Assembly: GCA_029980465.1 (NCBI GenBank)
Contig: JARYIJ010000001.1
Span: 1,488,001-1,552,000, forward strand
Length of the DNA: 64,000 nt
Source: Pseudolabrys sp.
Lineage (GTDB): Bacteria > Pseudomonadota > Alphaproteobacteria > Rhizobiales > Xanthobacteraceae
Reading direction: 5' to 3'
Part shown: piece by piece, positions 1-9,895 of the stretch
Layout: each line of letters begins with the position of its first letter
Position numbering within the stretch: position 1 is the stretch's first letter
Program-made: the position numbers and the translations under genes
The notes under the pieces: model-generated
Databases searched by the model: none
Told to the model about the DNA's origin: nothing
The model's input: only the letters and a program-made list of their open reading frames with translations

Positions 1-1
1 C

Positions 2-1057
2 TCCGACGGCCGCATGCGGCTGCACAATCCGGCCTTCGAGACGATGTGGAAGCTCACGCCGGACGCGCTGGCGCAGCGCCCGCATATCGAGGCGGTGGCG
101 GCATGGTGCCAGGCGCAGCACGACGACCCGGCGCTGTGGCGGCAATTGCGCACCGCCGTCACCGGCATCGACAACCGCGCGGCAACGACGGCGACAATCG
201 AGCGCCGCGACGGCAGCGTGATCGACTGGGCCGCGGTGCCGCTGCCGGACGGCGCCACCATGCTGACGTTCAAGGACGTCACCGACACCGTCAACGTCGA
301 GCGCGCGCTGCGCGAGCGCAACGAGGCGCTGGTCGCCGCCGACAGCGTCAAGATCGATTTCGTCCACCACGTCTCGTACGAGCTGCGCTCGCCGCTGACC
401 AACATCATCGGCTTCGCGCATTTCCTCAACGATCCGGCGTTCGGCCCGCTGACCGAGAAGCAGCGCGAATACCTGTCCTACATCACGGTCTCGACTAATT
501 CGCTGCTCGCCATCATCAACAATATCCTCGACCTCGCCACCATCGACGCCGGCGCGATGACGCTCAACCTCGGCGCGGTCGACATCCGCGCCACCATGGA
601 GGCCGCCGCCGAGGGCATCCAGGACCGCCTGGTGGCCAACGCCATCCAGCTCGACATCCAGGCGCCGGCCAGCATCGGCAGCTTCACCGCCGACGCCAGC
701 CGCGTGCGGCAGGTGCTGTTCAACCTGCTGTCGAACGCCGCCGGCTTCTCGCCGCCGAACGACATCATCGTGCTCAAGGCGGAACGGCGGCCGGACGCCA
801 TCGTGTTCTCGGTGACCGACCGCGGCCCGGGCATCCCGGACGACTTCAAGGGCAAGGCGTTCGACTGGTTCGAAACCCGCTCGCAGGGCTCCGAGCATCG
901 CGGCGCCGGGCTCGGCCTGACCCTGGTGCGCTCCTTCGTCGAGCTGCACGGCGGCACCGTGACGCTCGACTCGACCGTCGGCCGCGGCACCACCGTGACT
1001 TGCTCGTTCCCGCTGGAGCAGGCGGCGCAACCGCTGCCCCGGCAGTCGGCGGCGTAG
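2..1057 (+). CDS. divL: DivL-like sensor kinase homolog, 5' end outside window
   Basis: The frame is open from the first bases (reading S-D-G-R before the first ATG at 14), so the gene starts upstream. Visible parts are the end of a PAS domain (HNPAF), a HisKA dimerisation helix and a HATPase domain with N box (LFNLLSNAAG), G1 (DRGPGIP) and G2 (GAGLGLTL). The usual phospho-accepting His of the H box is Tyr: the motif reads V-S-Y-E-L-R-S-P-L, with Tyr encoded at 377-379. This substitution is the hallmark of DivL, the cell-cycle protein that controls CckA in Caulobacter and relatives. Position directly upstream of tsaE fits what I recall of divL in alphaproteobacteria. The ATP-binding motifs look intact. 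Identification as DivL is by motif and context, not alignment. Confidence 0.85.
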   Translation, partial: SDGRMRLHNPAFETMWKLTPDALAQRPHIEAVAAWCQAQHDDPALWRQLRTAVTGIDNRAATTATIERRDGSVIDWAAVPLPDGATMLTFKDVTDTVNVERALRERNEALVAADSVKIDFVHHVSYELRSPLTNIIGFAHFLNDPAFGPLTEKQREYLSYITVSTNSLLAIINNILDLATIDAGAMTLNLGAVDIRATMEAAAEGIQDRLVANAIQLDIQAPASIGSFTADASRVRQVLFNLLSNAAGFSPPNDIIVLKAERRPDAIVFSVTDRGPGIPDDFKGKAFDWFETRSQGSEHRGAGLGLTLVRSFVELHGGTVTLDSTVGRGTTVTCSFPLEQAAQPLPRQSAA

Positions 1058-1108
1058 CCGCGGACGATGGCGGCGGTAATAAACGGCCGCAGCACATAGG
1101 GTGTTTCG

Positions 1109-2641
1109 ATGCTCCCGATGAGCCCCGGCAGCGCCGGTTTCAGCGAGGCGCTCCCCGACGAAGCGGCGACGCGGCGGCTCGCGGTCGACATCGCCGCCGC
1201 GCTCGAGCCCGGCGATTTGCTGACGCTGTCGGGCGACCTCGGCGCCGGCAAGACCACGTTCGCGCGGGCGCTGATCCGTCATCTCGCCGGCGACGAGAAT
1301 GCCGAGGTGCCGAGCCCGACCTTCACGCTGATGCAGAGCTACGACCTGCCACGCCTGCCGCTGGTGCACGCCGATCTCTACCGGTTGTCGGGGCCGTCGG
1401 AACTCGCCGAGCTTGGCTTCGACGACATTCCGGACAAAGCCGTCGTGCTGCTGGAATGGCCGGACCGCGCCGCCGGCGTGCTGCCGGCCGACCGCTTCGA
1501 CCTCGCGCTGACGTTGTCGCCGCAGCACGGCGACAGCTACCGCAACGCGCGGCTCACGGGCTACGGCAAATTCGCGGCGCGGGCCGAGCGCATCGCCACG
1601 GTGCGGCGCTTCCTCGACGCCAGCGGCTATCGCGACGCCGAGCGGCGGCACATGACGGGCGACGCCTCGAGCCGCAGCTACGAGCGGCTGATCCGCGACG
1701 GCCGCTCCGTGCTGCTGATGAATGCGCCGCGGCGGCCCGATGGCCCGCCGATCCGCGACGGCAAACCGTACAGCGCCATCGTCCACCTCGCCGAAGACGT
1801 CACGCCGTTCATCGCCATGGCGCGGGGCCTGCGCGCGCGGGGCTTCTCGGCGCCGGAGATTCTCGCCGCCGACCGCAACGCCGGGCTCCTGATCATCGAG
1901 GACCTCGGCACCGCCTTCATCGCCGCCGGGCATCCGCCGGCGCCGGTCGAGGAGCGCTATGCCACGGCGGTCGACGTGCTGCTGGCGCTGCATCGCCAGG
2001 CGCTGCCCGACACACTGCCGGTCGAGCCCGGCCTCGACTACACGCTGCCGCATTACGACAGCGACGCGTTGCTCACCGAGGTTGAGCTGCTGCCCGACTG
2101 GTACCTGCCGCGGCTCGGCGCCTCGCTGACCTCGGCCAAGCGCGACACGTATCTGGCGCTGTGGCACGACGCGCTGTCGCCGGTGATCGACGGCCCGCGG
2201 ACCTGGGTGCTGCGCGATTATCACTCGCCCAACCTGCTGTGGCTGGCCGACCGCGCGGACACTGGCCGCGTCGGCCTCATCGACTTCCAGGACGCCGTGA
2301 TCGGCCCGCCGGCCTACGATCTCGCCTCGCTCCTGCAGGACGCGCGCGTCGACGTGCCGGAAAAAATGGAGATCGCGCTGTTCAGCCGCTACATGCGCGC
2401 GCGCATGCAAGAGCCTGGCTTCGACGCCGCGACGTTCGCGCAGCTCTACGCGACGCTGGCGGCGCAGCGCGCCTCGAAGATTCTCGGCATCTTCGCGCGG
2501 CTCGATAAGCGCGACGGCAAGCCGCAATATCTCCGTCACATCCCGCGCGTATGGGCTTACCTCCGGCGCGCGCTGGCGCATCCTGCGTTGAAGCCGCTCG
2601 CCGCCTGGTACGGCGTCAACGTGCCGGCGCTGAAGACCTGA
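1109..2641 (+). CDS. TsaE-AmgK fusion: tRNA t6A ATPase plus cell-wall amino sugar kinase
   Basis: A 510-residue two-domain protein. Residues 1 to about 155 are TsaE, the P-loop ATPase needed for tRNA threonylcarbamoyladenosine, with Walker A SGDLGAGKTT at 41-50 and the PSPTF segment. Residues from about 165 on are an aminoglycoside-phosphotransferase-fold kinase with catalytic loop RDYHSPN (about 369-375) and metal-binding DFQD (about 391-394). The next gene, 2 bp away, is a MurU-like nucleotidyltransferase. AmgK and MurU together convert N-acetylmuramate to UDP-MurNAc in Pseudomonas, so the kinase half is best read as AmgK (anomeric MurNAc/GlcNAc kinase). The fusion of TsaE with this kinase is, to my knowledge, usual in alphaproteobacteria. 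Substrate is inferred from context. Confidence 0.88.
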   Translation: MLPMSPGSAGFSEALPDEAATRRLAVDIAAALEPGDLLTLSGDLGAGKTTFARALIRHLAGDENAEVPSPTFTLMQSYDLPRLPLVHADLYRLSGPSELAELGFDDIPDKAVVLLEWPDRAAGVLPADRFDLALTLSPQHGDSYRNARLTGYGKFAARAERIATVRRFLDASGYRDAERRHMTGDASSRSYERLIRDGRSVLLMNAPRRPDGPPIRDGKPYSAIVHLAEDVTPFIAMARGLRARGFSAPEILAADRNAGLLIIEDLGTAFIAAGHPPAPVEERYATAVDVLLALHRQALPDTLPVEPGLDYTLPHYDSDALLTEVELLPDWYLPRLGASLTSAKRDTYLALWHDALSPVIDGPRTWVLRDYHSPNLLWLADRADTGRVGLIDFQDAVIGPPAYDLASLLQDARVDVPEKMEIALFSRYMRARMQEPGFDAATFAQLYATLAAQRASKILGIFARLDKRDGKPQYLRHIPRVWAYLRRALAHPALKPLAAWYGVNVPALKT

Positions 2642-2643
2642 CC

Positions 2644-3375
2644 ATGACCGAAACCGCCGACACCCCACGACGCGCCATGGTGCTTGCCGCCGGCCTCGGC
2701 GAGCGCATGCGCCCGCTCACCGCGACGACGCCGAAGCCGCTGATCGAGGTCGCCGGCAAGATGCTCATCGACCACATGCTCGACCGGCTGGCCGACGCCG
2801 GCGTCGAGACCGCGGTGGTCAACGTGCATTACCTTGCCGATCAGATCGAGCGCCATGTCGCGTCGCGCCGCAGGCCGCGCATCGTCATCTCCGACGAGCG
2901 CGCCGCGCTGCTCGACACCGGCGGCGGCGTGGTGAAAGCCTTGCCGCAGCTCGGCGGCGCGCCGTTCTATCACTGCAACGCCGACACGATCTGGATCGAC
3001 GGCGTGAAGCCGAACCTGGTGCGGCTCGCCGAGGCGTTCAATCCGCAGGCGATGGACGCCATCCTGCTGCTGGCCTCGACGTCGCAGACCACCGGCTACA
3101 ACGGCCGCGGCGACTTCGTCATGGCGGCGGACGGCCGCCTCAGGCGCCGCACCGAGCGCGACGTCACGCCGTTCGTCTACGCCGGCGCCGCGATCCTGAC
3201 GCCGGCGCTGTTTGCCAGCGCGCCGCCGGGCGCGTTCAGCCTCAACCGATTATTCGACCGCGCCATCGAGAACGGCCGCCTCTACGGCCTGCGGCTCGAC
3301 GGCCTGTGGATGCATGTCGGCACGCCCGAGGCCATCGCGCAGGCCGAAGTGGCGATCAAGGCCAGCACGGGTTGA
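2644..3375 (+). CDS. murU: N-acetylmuramate-1-phosphate uridylyltransferase (MurU-like)
   Basis: A 243-residue sugar-phosphate nucleotidyltransferase. The N-terminus carries the nucleotide-binding signature (LAAGLGERMRPLT, then TPKPLIEVAGK), and the middle has the NADTIW segment where a metal-binding Asp of this fold is expected. Length suits MurU-type enzymes, which are shorter than hexose-1-phosphate nucleotidyltransferases and lack the C-terminal beta-helix. It starts 2 bp after the tsaE-amgK stop, so translation is probably coupled. With the upstream kinase it would form the anabolic peptidoglycan-recycling route to UDP-MurNAc that bypasses de novo synthesis. A mannose-1-phosphate guanylyltransferase annotation is the usual alternative for this family. 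Confidence 0.82.
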   Translation: MTETADTPRRAMVLAAGLGERMRPLTATTPKPLIEVAGKMLIDHMLDRLADAGVETAVVNVHYLADQIERHVASRRRPRIVISDERAALLDTGGGVVKALPQLGGAPFYHCNADTIWIDGVKPNLVRLAEAFNPQAMDAILLLASTSQTTGYNGRGDFVMAADGRLRRRTERDVTPFVYAGAAILTPALFASAPPGAFSLNRLFDRAIENGRLYGLRLDGLWMHVGTPEAIAQAEVAIKASTG

Positions 3376-3425
3376 GTCCCGGGCGCAGCGCGGCATGCCA
3401 TGACGCGCTGCACCGCGTCCGGGAC
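3376..3425. repeat. REP-like palindrome, GTCCCGG family
   Basis: Begins right after the murU stop. Outer arms are GTCCCGG and CCGGGAC, inner arms AGCGCG and CGCGCT. The same family recurs twice at 30854-31014. Confidence 0.75.
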
Positions 3426-3454
3426 ACAGAACCTTTCCCGTGTATGATTCCGAT

Positions 3455-6400
3455 ATGGCCAGCTCGCTCCCGCACGTCTTCACCATCCCCGCATCGGCGC
3501 CGTTTCTGCGCACGCTCGTTCGCGCGCTGCTCGACGGCACGCTGATCGCGGGCTTTCCGGCCGGCGGCGATCCGCTCGCGCTCGTCCGCGCCACGATCTA
3601 CCTGCCGACGCGACGCGCCTGCCGGCTGGCGCGCGACGTGTTCCTGGCCGAGACCGGCGGGCGCGCGACACTCTTGCCGCGCATCGTGCCGCTGGGCCTG
3701 ATCGACGAGGAAGAGATCGCGTTCTCCAACGCGGCGTTCGACGCCGGCGCCGGACTCGACATTCCCGACGCGCTCGGCGGCTTCGAGCGCGAGATGCTGC
3801 TGACCGAGCTCGTCCTCAAATGGGCCAATACCGAGGGCATGCGCGACGCCCGGCTGGTCGCCAACACGCCGGCTGCCGCGCTCAAGCTCGCCAAGGATCT
3901 CGCCCACCTGATGGACGACATGGCGACGCGTCAGGTGCCGTGGTCGAAGCTCGATACCCTGGTGCCGGACCGCTTCGACACCTATTGGGACTTGACGCTA
4001 CGCTTTCTCAAGATCGCGCGCGACGTCTGGCCGGCAATCCTCGAAGAATACAAGCGCCTCGAACCGGCCGAGCGGCAAAACCGCCTGATCGCCGCCGAAG
4101 CCGAGCGGCTGAAGCGGTCCGGCGCGCCGGTCATCGCGGCGGGCTCGACCGGCTCGATTCCGGCAACGGCCGCGCTGCTGGAGACGATCGCGCGGCTGCC
4201 GAGCGGCGCGGTCGTGCTGCCCGGCCTCGACACCGTGCTCGACGCCACAAGCTGGGACGCAATCGGCGCCGAGGAGTCGGCGCCAAGCCATCCGCAATTC
4301 GCGATGCAGGCGTTGCTGCGACGGTTCGGCATCGCGCGCGACACGGTGACGGAACTGGCGGAGCCGGGCAACCGCGACGTGCTGGCGTCGGAAGCCATGC
4401 GGCCCGCCGGCTTCAGCGACCGCTGGAACGCCAACCTGACACGACTCGCGCCGCAGATCGACGCGGCGATGAGCGATATCGCCGTCATCGAGGCCGCCAG
4501 CGCCGAGGAAGAAGCCTTGGCGATCGCCATCGCGCTGCGCCGCGCAGTGGAAACGCCGGACGCGACGGCCGCGCTCATCACGCCGGACCGCGCGCTGGCG
4601 CGACGCGTGCTGGCGGCGCTGGCGCGCTGGAACATCGAGGCCGACGATTCCGCGGGCGACGATCTTGCCGACACGCCGGAAGGCCTCTTCGCGCGGCTGG
4701 TCGCGGACGCCGCCTTGAGCGGGCTCGCGCCCGTGCCGCTGCTCGCCATGCTCAAGCACCCGCTGTGCCGGCTCGACCGCCACGGTGTCGAGGCGCTTGA
4801 ATTCGCCGTGTTGCGCGGCGCGCGGCCGGTCGCGGGCGTCGCAGGACTGCGGCTCGCCCTTGCCAATTTCCGCAAGCGCTTGTCCGGCGGGCTCTACCGT
4901 CTCGACCCCCGGCAAAGACTGTCGCCGCGCGATCTTGCCGCCGCGGACCGCATCGTCGACGCGCTCGAGGCGGCGCTCGCGGCCTTCGCGGCGCTCAAGC
5001 CGGGCCCTCAACCGTTCGCCGCGATCGGCGAAGCCCATCGTCAAACCGTGGCGGCGCTGGCAGGCCCCCTCGACACTATCGGCCCGGTGTTTGACCAGAT
5101 TGCCGAACACGGCACCCTCGCTGTCGCGCGCGACGATTATGCCGAGCTGTTCCATGCCGCCATCGCCAATCGTCCGGCGCGCCAGCCGCCACGGGACGCG
5201 CGCGTGCGCGTCTTCGGCACGCTGGAATCGCGCCTTCAGAATGCCGACTGCGCCGTGCTCGGCGGCCTCGCCGAAGGGGTGTGGCCGCCTGAAACGCGCG
5301 CCGACCCGTGGCTCAGCCGTCCGATGCGCCAGCAGCTCGGCCTCGATTTGCCGGAGCGGCGCATCGGCCTGTCGGCGCACGACTTCACCCAGGCGCTCGG
5401 CGCGCGGCGAGTCATATTGAGCCGCGCCGCGCGCGTCGCCGGCGCGCCGACCGTGCCGTCGCGCTTCGTGCAGCGCCTTGCCGCCGTCGCCGGCAAGGCG
5501 CGCTGGGATCGCGCGCGCAAGGATGGCGATATCTATCTTCAGTACGCGCGCAAGATTGACGAGCCGGATGCGACTCTGCGGATCCAGATGCCGGAGCCGA
5601 AGCCGGCGGTGGCGCTGCGTCCGGCGCAACTCAGCGTCACCGAGATCGAGCACTGGCTGCGCGACCCCTACACGATCTACGCCAAGCATGTCCTCAAGCT
5701 GCTGCCGCTCGACGCCGTCGACACGCCGCCCGGGGCGCGCGACCGCGGCACGGTGATCCACGGCGCCATCGGGCAATTCGTCGAGGCCTATCCCGATGCG
5801 CTGCCGGAGCACGCCCTGCAGCGGCTGCTCGAATTCGGCGAGCGCGGCTTCGCCGCCTACAACGACATCCCGGAAGCGATGGCGTTCTGGTGGCCGCGCT
5901 TCAGGCGCATCGCCGCGTGGTTCGTCGCGGAGTTCGAGCCAAGACGGCGCGAGGACGCCGACGCGTTCCTGATTGAACGCTCCGTCAAGCTGCCGATCGC
6001 GCTGCCCAACGGCTCGACGTTCACGCTGACGGCGCGCGCCGACCGGATCGAGCGTCTCAAGACCGGCGATTATGCGGTGCTCGACTTCAAGACCGGCAAG
6101 CCGCCAAAAGAAAAACAGGTCCGCACCGGACTGTCGCCGCAACTGACGCTCGAAGCCGCCATGCTGCGCCAGGGCGCGCTGGAGGAAATCCCGCGCGGCG
6201 CCAACATTGCAGAGCTTGTCTATGTCGCGCTGCGCGGCGGCGAGCCGCCCGGCGAGGTCGAACGACTCGACTTCAAGGAGGGCGATCCGAACTCGCAGGC
6301 CGACACCGCGCTGAGGCGGTTAACAGAGAATGCCGCCCGTTTCATGAAACTCGAAACCCCCTACCCGCCGCTCGCGCATCCGATGTGGTCGACGCATTAC

Positions 6401-6472
6401 GGCGACTACGACCATCTGGCGCGGGTGAAGGAATGGGCCCTGATCGACGGCTCCGACGGGGACATGCCATGA
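3455..6472 (+). CDS. addB: Double-strand break repair protein AddB
   Basis: A 1005-residue protein, the alphaproteobacterial AddB subunit of the AddAB helicase-nuclease that resects DNA ends for RecA-dependent recombination. The N-terminal helicase-like half has no intact Walker A, as expected for AddB. The C-terminal quarter holds a RecB-type PD-(D/E)XK nuclease: DRGTVIH, then YAVLDFKTGKPP with catalytic Asp and Lys. The four-Cys iron-sulfur set of Firmicutes AddB is not visible. An in-frame GTG at 3440 is an alternative start; ATG 3455 is preferred. The stop overlaps the addA start by 4 bp (ATGA), so the two are translationally coupled. Confidence 0.93.
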   Translation: MASSLPHVFTIPASAPFLRTLVRALLDGTLIAGFPAGGDPLALVRATIYLPTRRACRLARDVFLAETGGRATLLPRIVPLGLIDEEEIAFSNAAFDAGAGLDIPDALGGFEREMLLTELVLKWANTEGMRDARLVANTPAAALKLAKDLAHLMDDMATRQVPWSKLDTLVPDRFDTYWDLTLRFLKIARDVWPAILEEYKRLEPAERQNRLIAAEAERLKRSGAPVIAAGSTGSIPATAALLETIARLPSGAVVLPGLDTVLDATSWDAIGAEESAPSHPQFAMQALLRRFGIARDTVTELAEPGNRDVLASEAMRPAGFSDRWNANLTRLAPQIDAAMSDIAVIEAASAEEEALAIAIALRRAVETPDATAALITPDRALARRVLAALARWNIEADDSAGDDLADTPEGLFARLVADAALSGLAPVPLLAMLKHPLCRLDRHGVEALEFAVLRGARPVAGVAGLRLALANFRKRLSGGLYRLDPRQRLSPRDLAAADRIVDALEAALAAFAALKPGPQPFAAIGEAHRQTVAALAGPLDTIGPVFDQIAEHGTLAVARDDYAELFHAAIANRPARQPPRDARVRVFGTLESRLQNADCAVLGGLAEGVWPPETRADPWLSRPMRQQLGLDLPERRIGLSAHDFTQALGARRVILSRAARVAGAPTVPSRFVQRLAAVAGKARWDRARKDGDIYLQYARKIDEPDATLRIQMPEPKPAVALRPAQLSVTEIEHWLRDPYTIYAKHVLKLLPLDAVDTPPGARDRGTVIHGAIGQFVEAYPDALPEHALQRLLEFGERGFAAYNDIPEAMAFWWPRFRRIAAWFVAEFEPRRREDADAFLIERSVKLPIALPNGSTFTLTARADRIERLKTGDYAVLDFKTGKPPKEKQVRTGLSPQLTLEAAMLRQGALEEIPRGANIAELVYVALRGGEPPGEVERLDFKEGDPNSQADTALRRLTENAARFMKLETPYPPLAHPMWSTHYGDYDHLARVKEWALIDGSDGDMP

Positions 6473-9400
6473 GCCGGACGCGCGTCATTTCCGAAGCCGT
6501 GCTGGACCGGCAGCGGCAGGCGTCGGATCCGGCCACCTCGGCCTGGGTGTCCGCCAACGCCGGTTCCGGCAAGACGCACGTGCTGGCGCAGCGCGTGATC
6601 CGGCTGCTCCTGTCCGGCGTCGATCCGGCGCGCATCCTGTGCATCACCTTCACCAAGGCGGCCGCCGGCAACATGGCGAACCGCGTGTTCGATGAATTGC
6701 GGGCCTGGACGGCGCTCGACGACGCGTCGCTTGCCGCCGCGATGCAGGCCGTCGGCGCGCGCGATACCGGCGAGGCGATGCGGGCGCGGGCGCGCCGCCT
6801 GTTCGCGCTGGCGCTGGAGACGCCCGGCGGCCTCAAGGTGCAGACCATCCACGCCTTCTGCACGCACATCCTTCATCTGTTCCCGTTCGAGGCCAACGTC
6901 GCGGCGAACTTCGCCGTGCTCGATGACGCCGAGGAGTCGCAACTGCTCGAGCGTATGACGAACGACGTGCTGCTCGACGCCGCGGCCAACCCCGGCGGCG
7001 ACACCGGCCGCGCCCTCGCCTATGCGATCACGGCGGCGGCCGATTCGACCTTTCGCGAATGCATCACCGAAGCCATCGACAGCCGCGACGCGGTCGAGGC
7101 CTGGCTCGACGGCGCGGGCGGGCTCGAAGGCGCGACGGCGCAACTGTCGAAGCTGCTCGGCTGCGAGCCCGGAGAAACCGACGACACCATTGCGCGCCGG
7201 TTCTTCGACGAGAGCGCCTTCTCCGAAAAAGATTGGGCCGGCATCGCCGCGATCGGCGCAGCCGGCAACAAGACCGACGTCGAACAGGCGGTCCGCTTCG
7301 CATCGCTGCCGACGATCGGACTGGCGGAGCGCATCGAGCGTTATATCGACATCTTCTGCACGCAGACCCGGAACAATCCCCGCAAGACCATCTTCACCAG
7401 CGCCGTCAGCAGGCAGCACGGCCCGCTGTGCGACCGGCTGATGGAGGAGCGCGACCGCGTCTGGACCCTGCTGGAGCGCCGCCGCCGAATCGCGGCGCGC
7501 GACCGCACCACGGCGCTCGTCACCATCGCCAAGGCCGTGCTCGACCGCTTCCGCGCCGAGAAAGGCCGGCGCGGCCTGCTCGACTTCGAGGACCAGATCG
7601 ACAAGACGCGCGACCTGCTGTCGCGCATCTCGGCGGCCTGGGTGCACTACAAGCTCGACAGCGGCATCGAGCACGTCCTGATCGACGAGGCCCAGGATAC
7701 CAGCCCGAAGCAGTGGGACATCGTCATGCGCCTCACCGCGGAGTTTTTCGCCGGCCTGGGCGCGAGCGAACGCCGCCGCACCATCTTCGCCGTCGGCGAC
7801 GAGAAGCAGTCGATCTACTCGTTTCAGGGCGCCGCACCGGAAGAGTTCGAGGCCAAACGCCGCGAATTCGAGACGATGGCGCGGCGCAGCGAGCAGCCGT
7901 TCCGGCTGGTGCGGTTCGACACCTCGCTGCGCTCCGGCGCCAACGTGCTGGCCGCCGTCGACATCGTGTTCAAGCCCGGCGCGATCGCGATCAGCCTCAC
8001 GCGCGACGAGGCGGGCGTCCCCGACCACATCGCGCTGGCCAGCGCCGCGCCCGGCGAGGTCGAAATCTGGGACACCGAGAAACCAGACAAGAACGGCGGC
8101 GAAACCGACGCCTGGAACGCGCCGTTCGACCGGCCGAACCGCTCCAAGCCGCATGTCAAGCTGGCCGAGCGCATCGCCGCCTCGGTCCGGACGGCAATCG
8201 CCGGCGGCCGCCGCGCCGGCGACATCCTGATTCTGGTGAACCGCCGCGGCGCCCTGTTCGAGGCCATCATCCGCGCGCTGAAGCGCGCTCAGGTGACGGT
8301 CGCCGGCGCCGACCGCCTCGTGCTGTCCGAACACATCGCGGTGATGGACCTGATGGTGCTGGCTGACGCGTTGCTGCTGCCGGAGGACGATCTCGCGCTG
8401 GCGACCGTGCTCAAGAGCCCGCTGTTCGGGCTCGACGATGACGATCTCATCAATCTCGCCGCCGAGCGCGGCGACATATCGCTGCGGGCGGCGCTCGCCG
8501 GCAAGGCGAAAGACAATGGGAAATTCGGGCAGGCGCTCGACCGGCTCGAGCAATTCGCGGCGCTGGCGCGCACGACGACGCCGTTTGTCTTCTACGCGCG
8601 CCTGCTCGGCGCCGGCAAAGGCCGCAAGCAATTCCTGGCGCGCCTCGGCCACGAGGCGAACGACGCGCTCGACGAATTCCTCAATCTCGCGCTCGATTAC
8701 GAGCGCATGGAGACGCCGACGCTGCAGGGCTTCGTTGACTGGCTGCGCGCGGCGAAATCCGAGGTCAAGCGCGACATGGAAATCGTCCGCGACGAGGTGC
8801 GGGTGATGACCGTGCACGGCGCCAAGGGTCTCGAAGCGCCGGTCGTCTATCTCGCCGACACCACGACACGGCCCGAGAGTCACCACCTGCCGGCATTGCT
8901 GCCGCTCAACGACGAGCCCGGCGCACCGCTGATCTGGATCAAGGCCGAGAAGGAGGACGTCGGGCCGATGACGGATGCCCGCGCGGCGGGACGCAAGGCC
9001 ATCCGTGACGAGCACCTGCGGCTGCTTTACGTCGCGATGACGCGCGCCGCCGAGCGGCTTGTCGTGTGCGGCGTCGAATCGCGCAAGCGGCCGGACGGCT
9101 GCTGGTACGACCTGATCTGGAACGGACTGAAGGGCGAGGACGGCACGATCGAGCGCGACGATGGCGGGCGTACGATCTGGCATTATCGCAAGACCGTGGC
9201 GGACGCGGCGGAGAGCGAGGACACCACGCCTGAGACCGCCGCGCCCTGTCCCGACGCGCCGTGGCTCGCGCAGCCGCTTCCGCCCGAACCGCCGTCGCGC
9301 CGGCTGCGGCCGTCCGACAGCGACGATGCCGCTCCTGCGCGGAACGAAGCCAGCGCGGCACGGCGCGACGCGGCCGCGCGCGGCGTCGCGATGCATCGGC

Positions 9401-9888
9401 TGCTGCAGTCGCTGCCCGATGTCGCGCCAGACAAGCGCGCCGAGATCGCCCATGCATTCCTGGCGCGCCAGATGCCCGGCCTGCCGCAGGCCGAACGCGA
9501 CGCACTCGCGGCGGGAACCATGCGTCTCCTCAACGACCAGCGCTTCGCCGATCTGTTTCTGCCGGGCAGCCGCGCCGAAGTGTCGCTGGCCGGAACGGTC
9601 GAGACCGGCGGCGCGCGCTACAGCGTGGCCGGCCAGATCGACCGCCTCGTCGTCACCGACAGCGAGGTCCTGATCGCCGACTACAAGACCAACCGGCCGG
9701 CGCCTGTGCGAATCGCCGATGTGCCGCCCGGCTACATCCGCCAGCTCGCGCTCTACCGCGCGCTGCTCGCGCAGATTTATCCGGGCCGCGTTGTGCGCGC
9801 TGCCCTGATCTGGACCGAAATCCCTGATTTGATGGAGCTTTCGGAGGAGACGCTGAACCAGGCGCTGGCGCAGATCACCGCTCCGTGA
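6469..9888 (+). CDS. addA: Double-strand break repair helicase AddA
   Basis: A 1139-residue UvrD/Rep-family helicase-nuclease. Walker A is ANAGSGKTH near residue 26; the DEAQD motif II appears as VLIDEAQDTSP; motif VI region is LLYVAMTRAAERL. The C-terminal nuclease has VLIADYKTNRP, the Asp and Lys of a RecB-type active site. Pairs with AddB to make the AddAB complex, the alphaproteobacterial substitute for RecBCD. The start at 6469 overlaps the addB stop (ATGA). An open frame continues upstream to 6385 but lies inside addB and adds no conserved residues. Confidence 0.95.
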   Translation: MSRTRVISEAVLDRQRQASDPATSAWVSANAGSGKTHVLAQRVIRLLLSGVDPARILCITFTKAAAGNMANRVFDELRAWTALDDASLAAAMQAVGARDTGEAMRARARRLFALALETPGGLKVQTIHAFCTHILHLFPFEANVAANFAVLDDAEESQLLERMTNDVLLDAAANPGGDTGRALAYAITAAADSTFRECITEAIDSRDAVEAWLDGAGGLEGATAQLSKLLGCEPGETDDTIARRFFDESAFSEKDWAGIAAIGAAGNKTDVEQAVRFASLPTIGLAERIERYIDIFCTQTRNNPRKTIFTSAVSRQHGPLCDRLMEERDRVWTLLERRRRIAARDRTTALVTIAKAVLDRFRAEKGRRGLLDFEDQIDKTRDLLSRISAAWVHYKLDSGIEHVLIDEAQDTSPKQWDIVMRLTAEFFAGLGASERRRTIFAVGDEKQSIYSFQGAAPEEFEAKRREFETMARRSEQPFRLVRFDTSLRSGANVLAAVDIVFKPGAIAISLTRDEAGVPDHIALASAAPGEVEIWDTEKPDKNGGETDAWNAPFDRPNRSKPHVKLAERIAASVRTAIAGGRRAGDILILVNRRGALFEAIIRALKRAQVTVAGADRLVLSEHIAVMDLMVLADALLLPEDDLALATVLKSPLFGLDDDDLINLAAERGDISLRAALAGKAKDNGKFGQALDRLEQFAALARTTTPFVFYARLLGAGKGRKQFLARLGHEANDALDEFLNLALDYERMETPTLQGFVDWLRAAKSEVKRDMEIVRDEVRVMTVHGAKGLEAPVVYLADTTTRPESHHLPALLPLNDEPGAPLIWIKAEKEDVGPMTDARAAGRKAIRDEHLRLLYVAMTRAAERLVVCGVESRKRPDGCWYDLIWNGLKGEDGTIERDDGGRTIWHYRKTVADAAESEDTTPETAAPCPDAPWLAQPLPPEPPSRRLRPSDSDDAAPARNEASAARRDAAARGVAMHRLLQSLPDVAPDKRAEIAHAFLARQMPGLPQAERDALAAGTMRLLNDQRFADLFLPGSRAEVSLAGTVETGGARYSVAGQIDRLVVTDSEVLIADYKTNRPAPVRIADVPPGYIRQLALYRALLAQIYPGRVVRAALIWTEIPDLMELSEETLNQALAQITAP

Positions 9889-9895
9889 CCTCACC

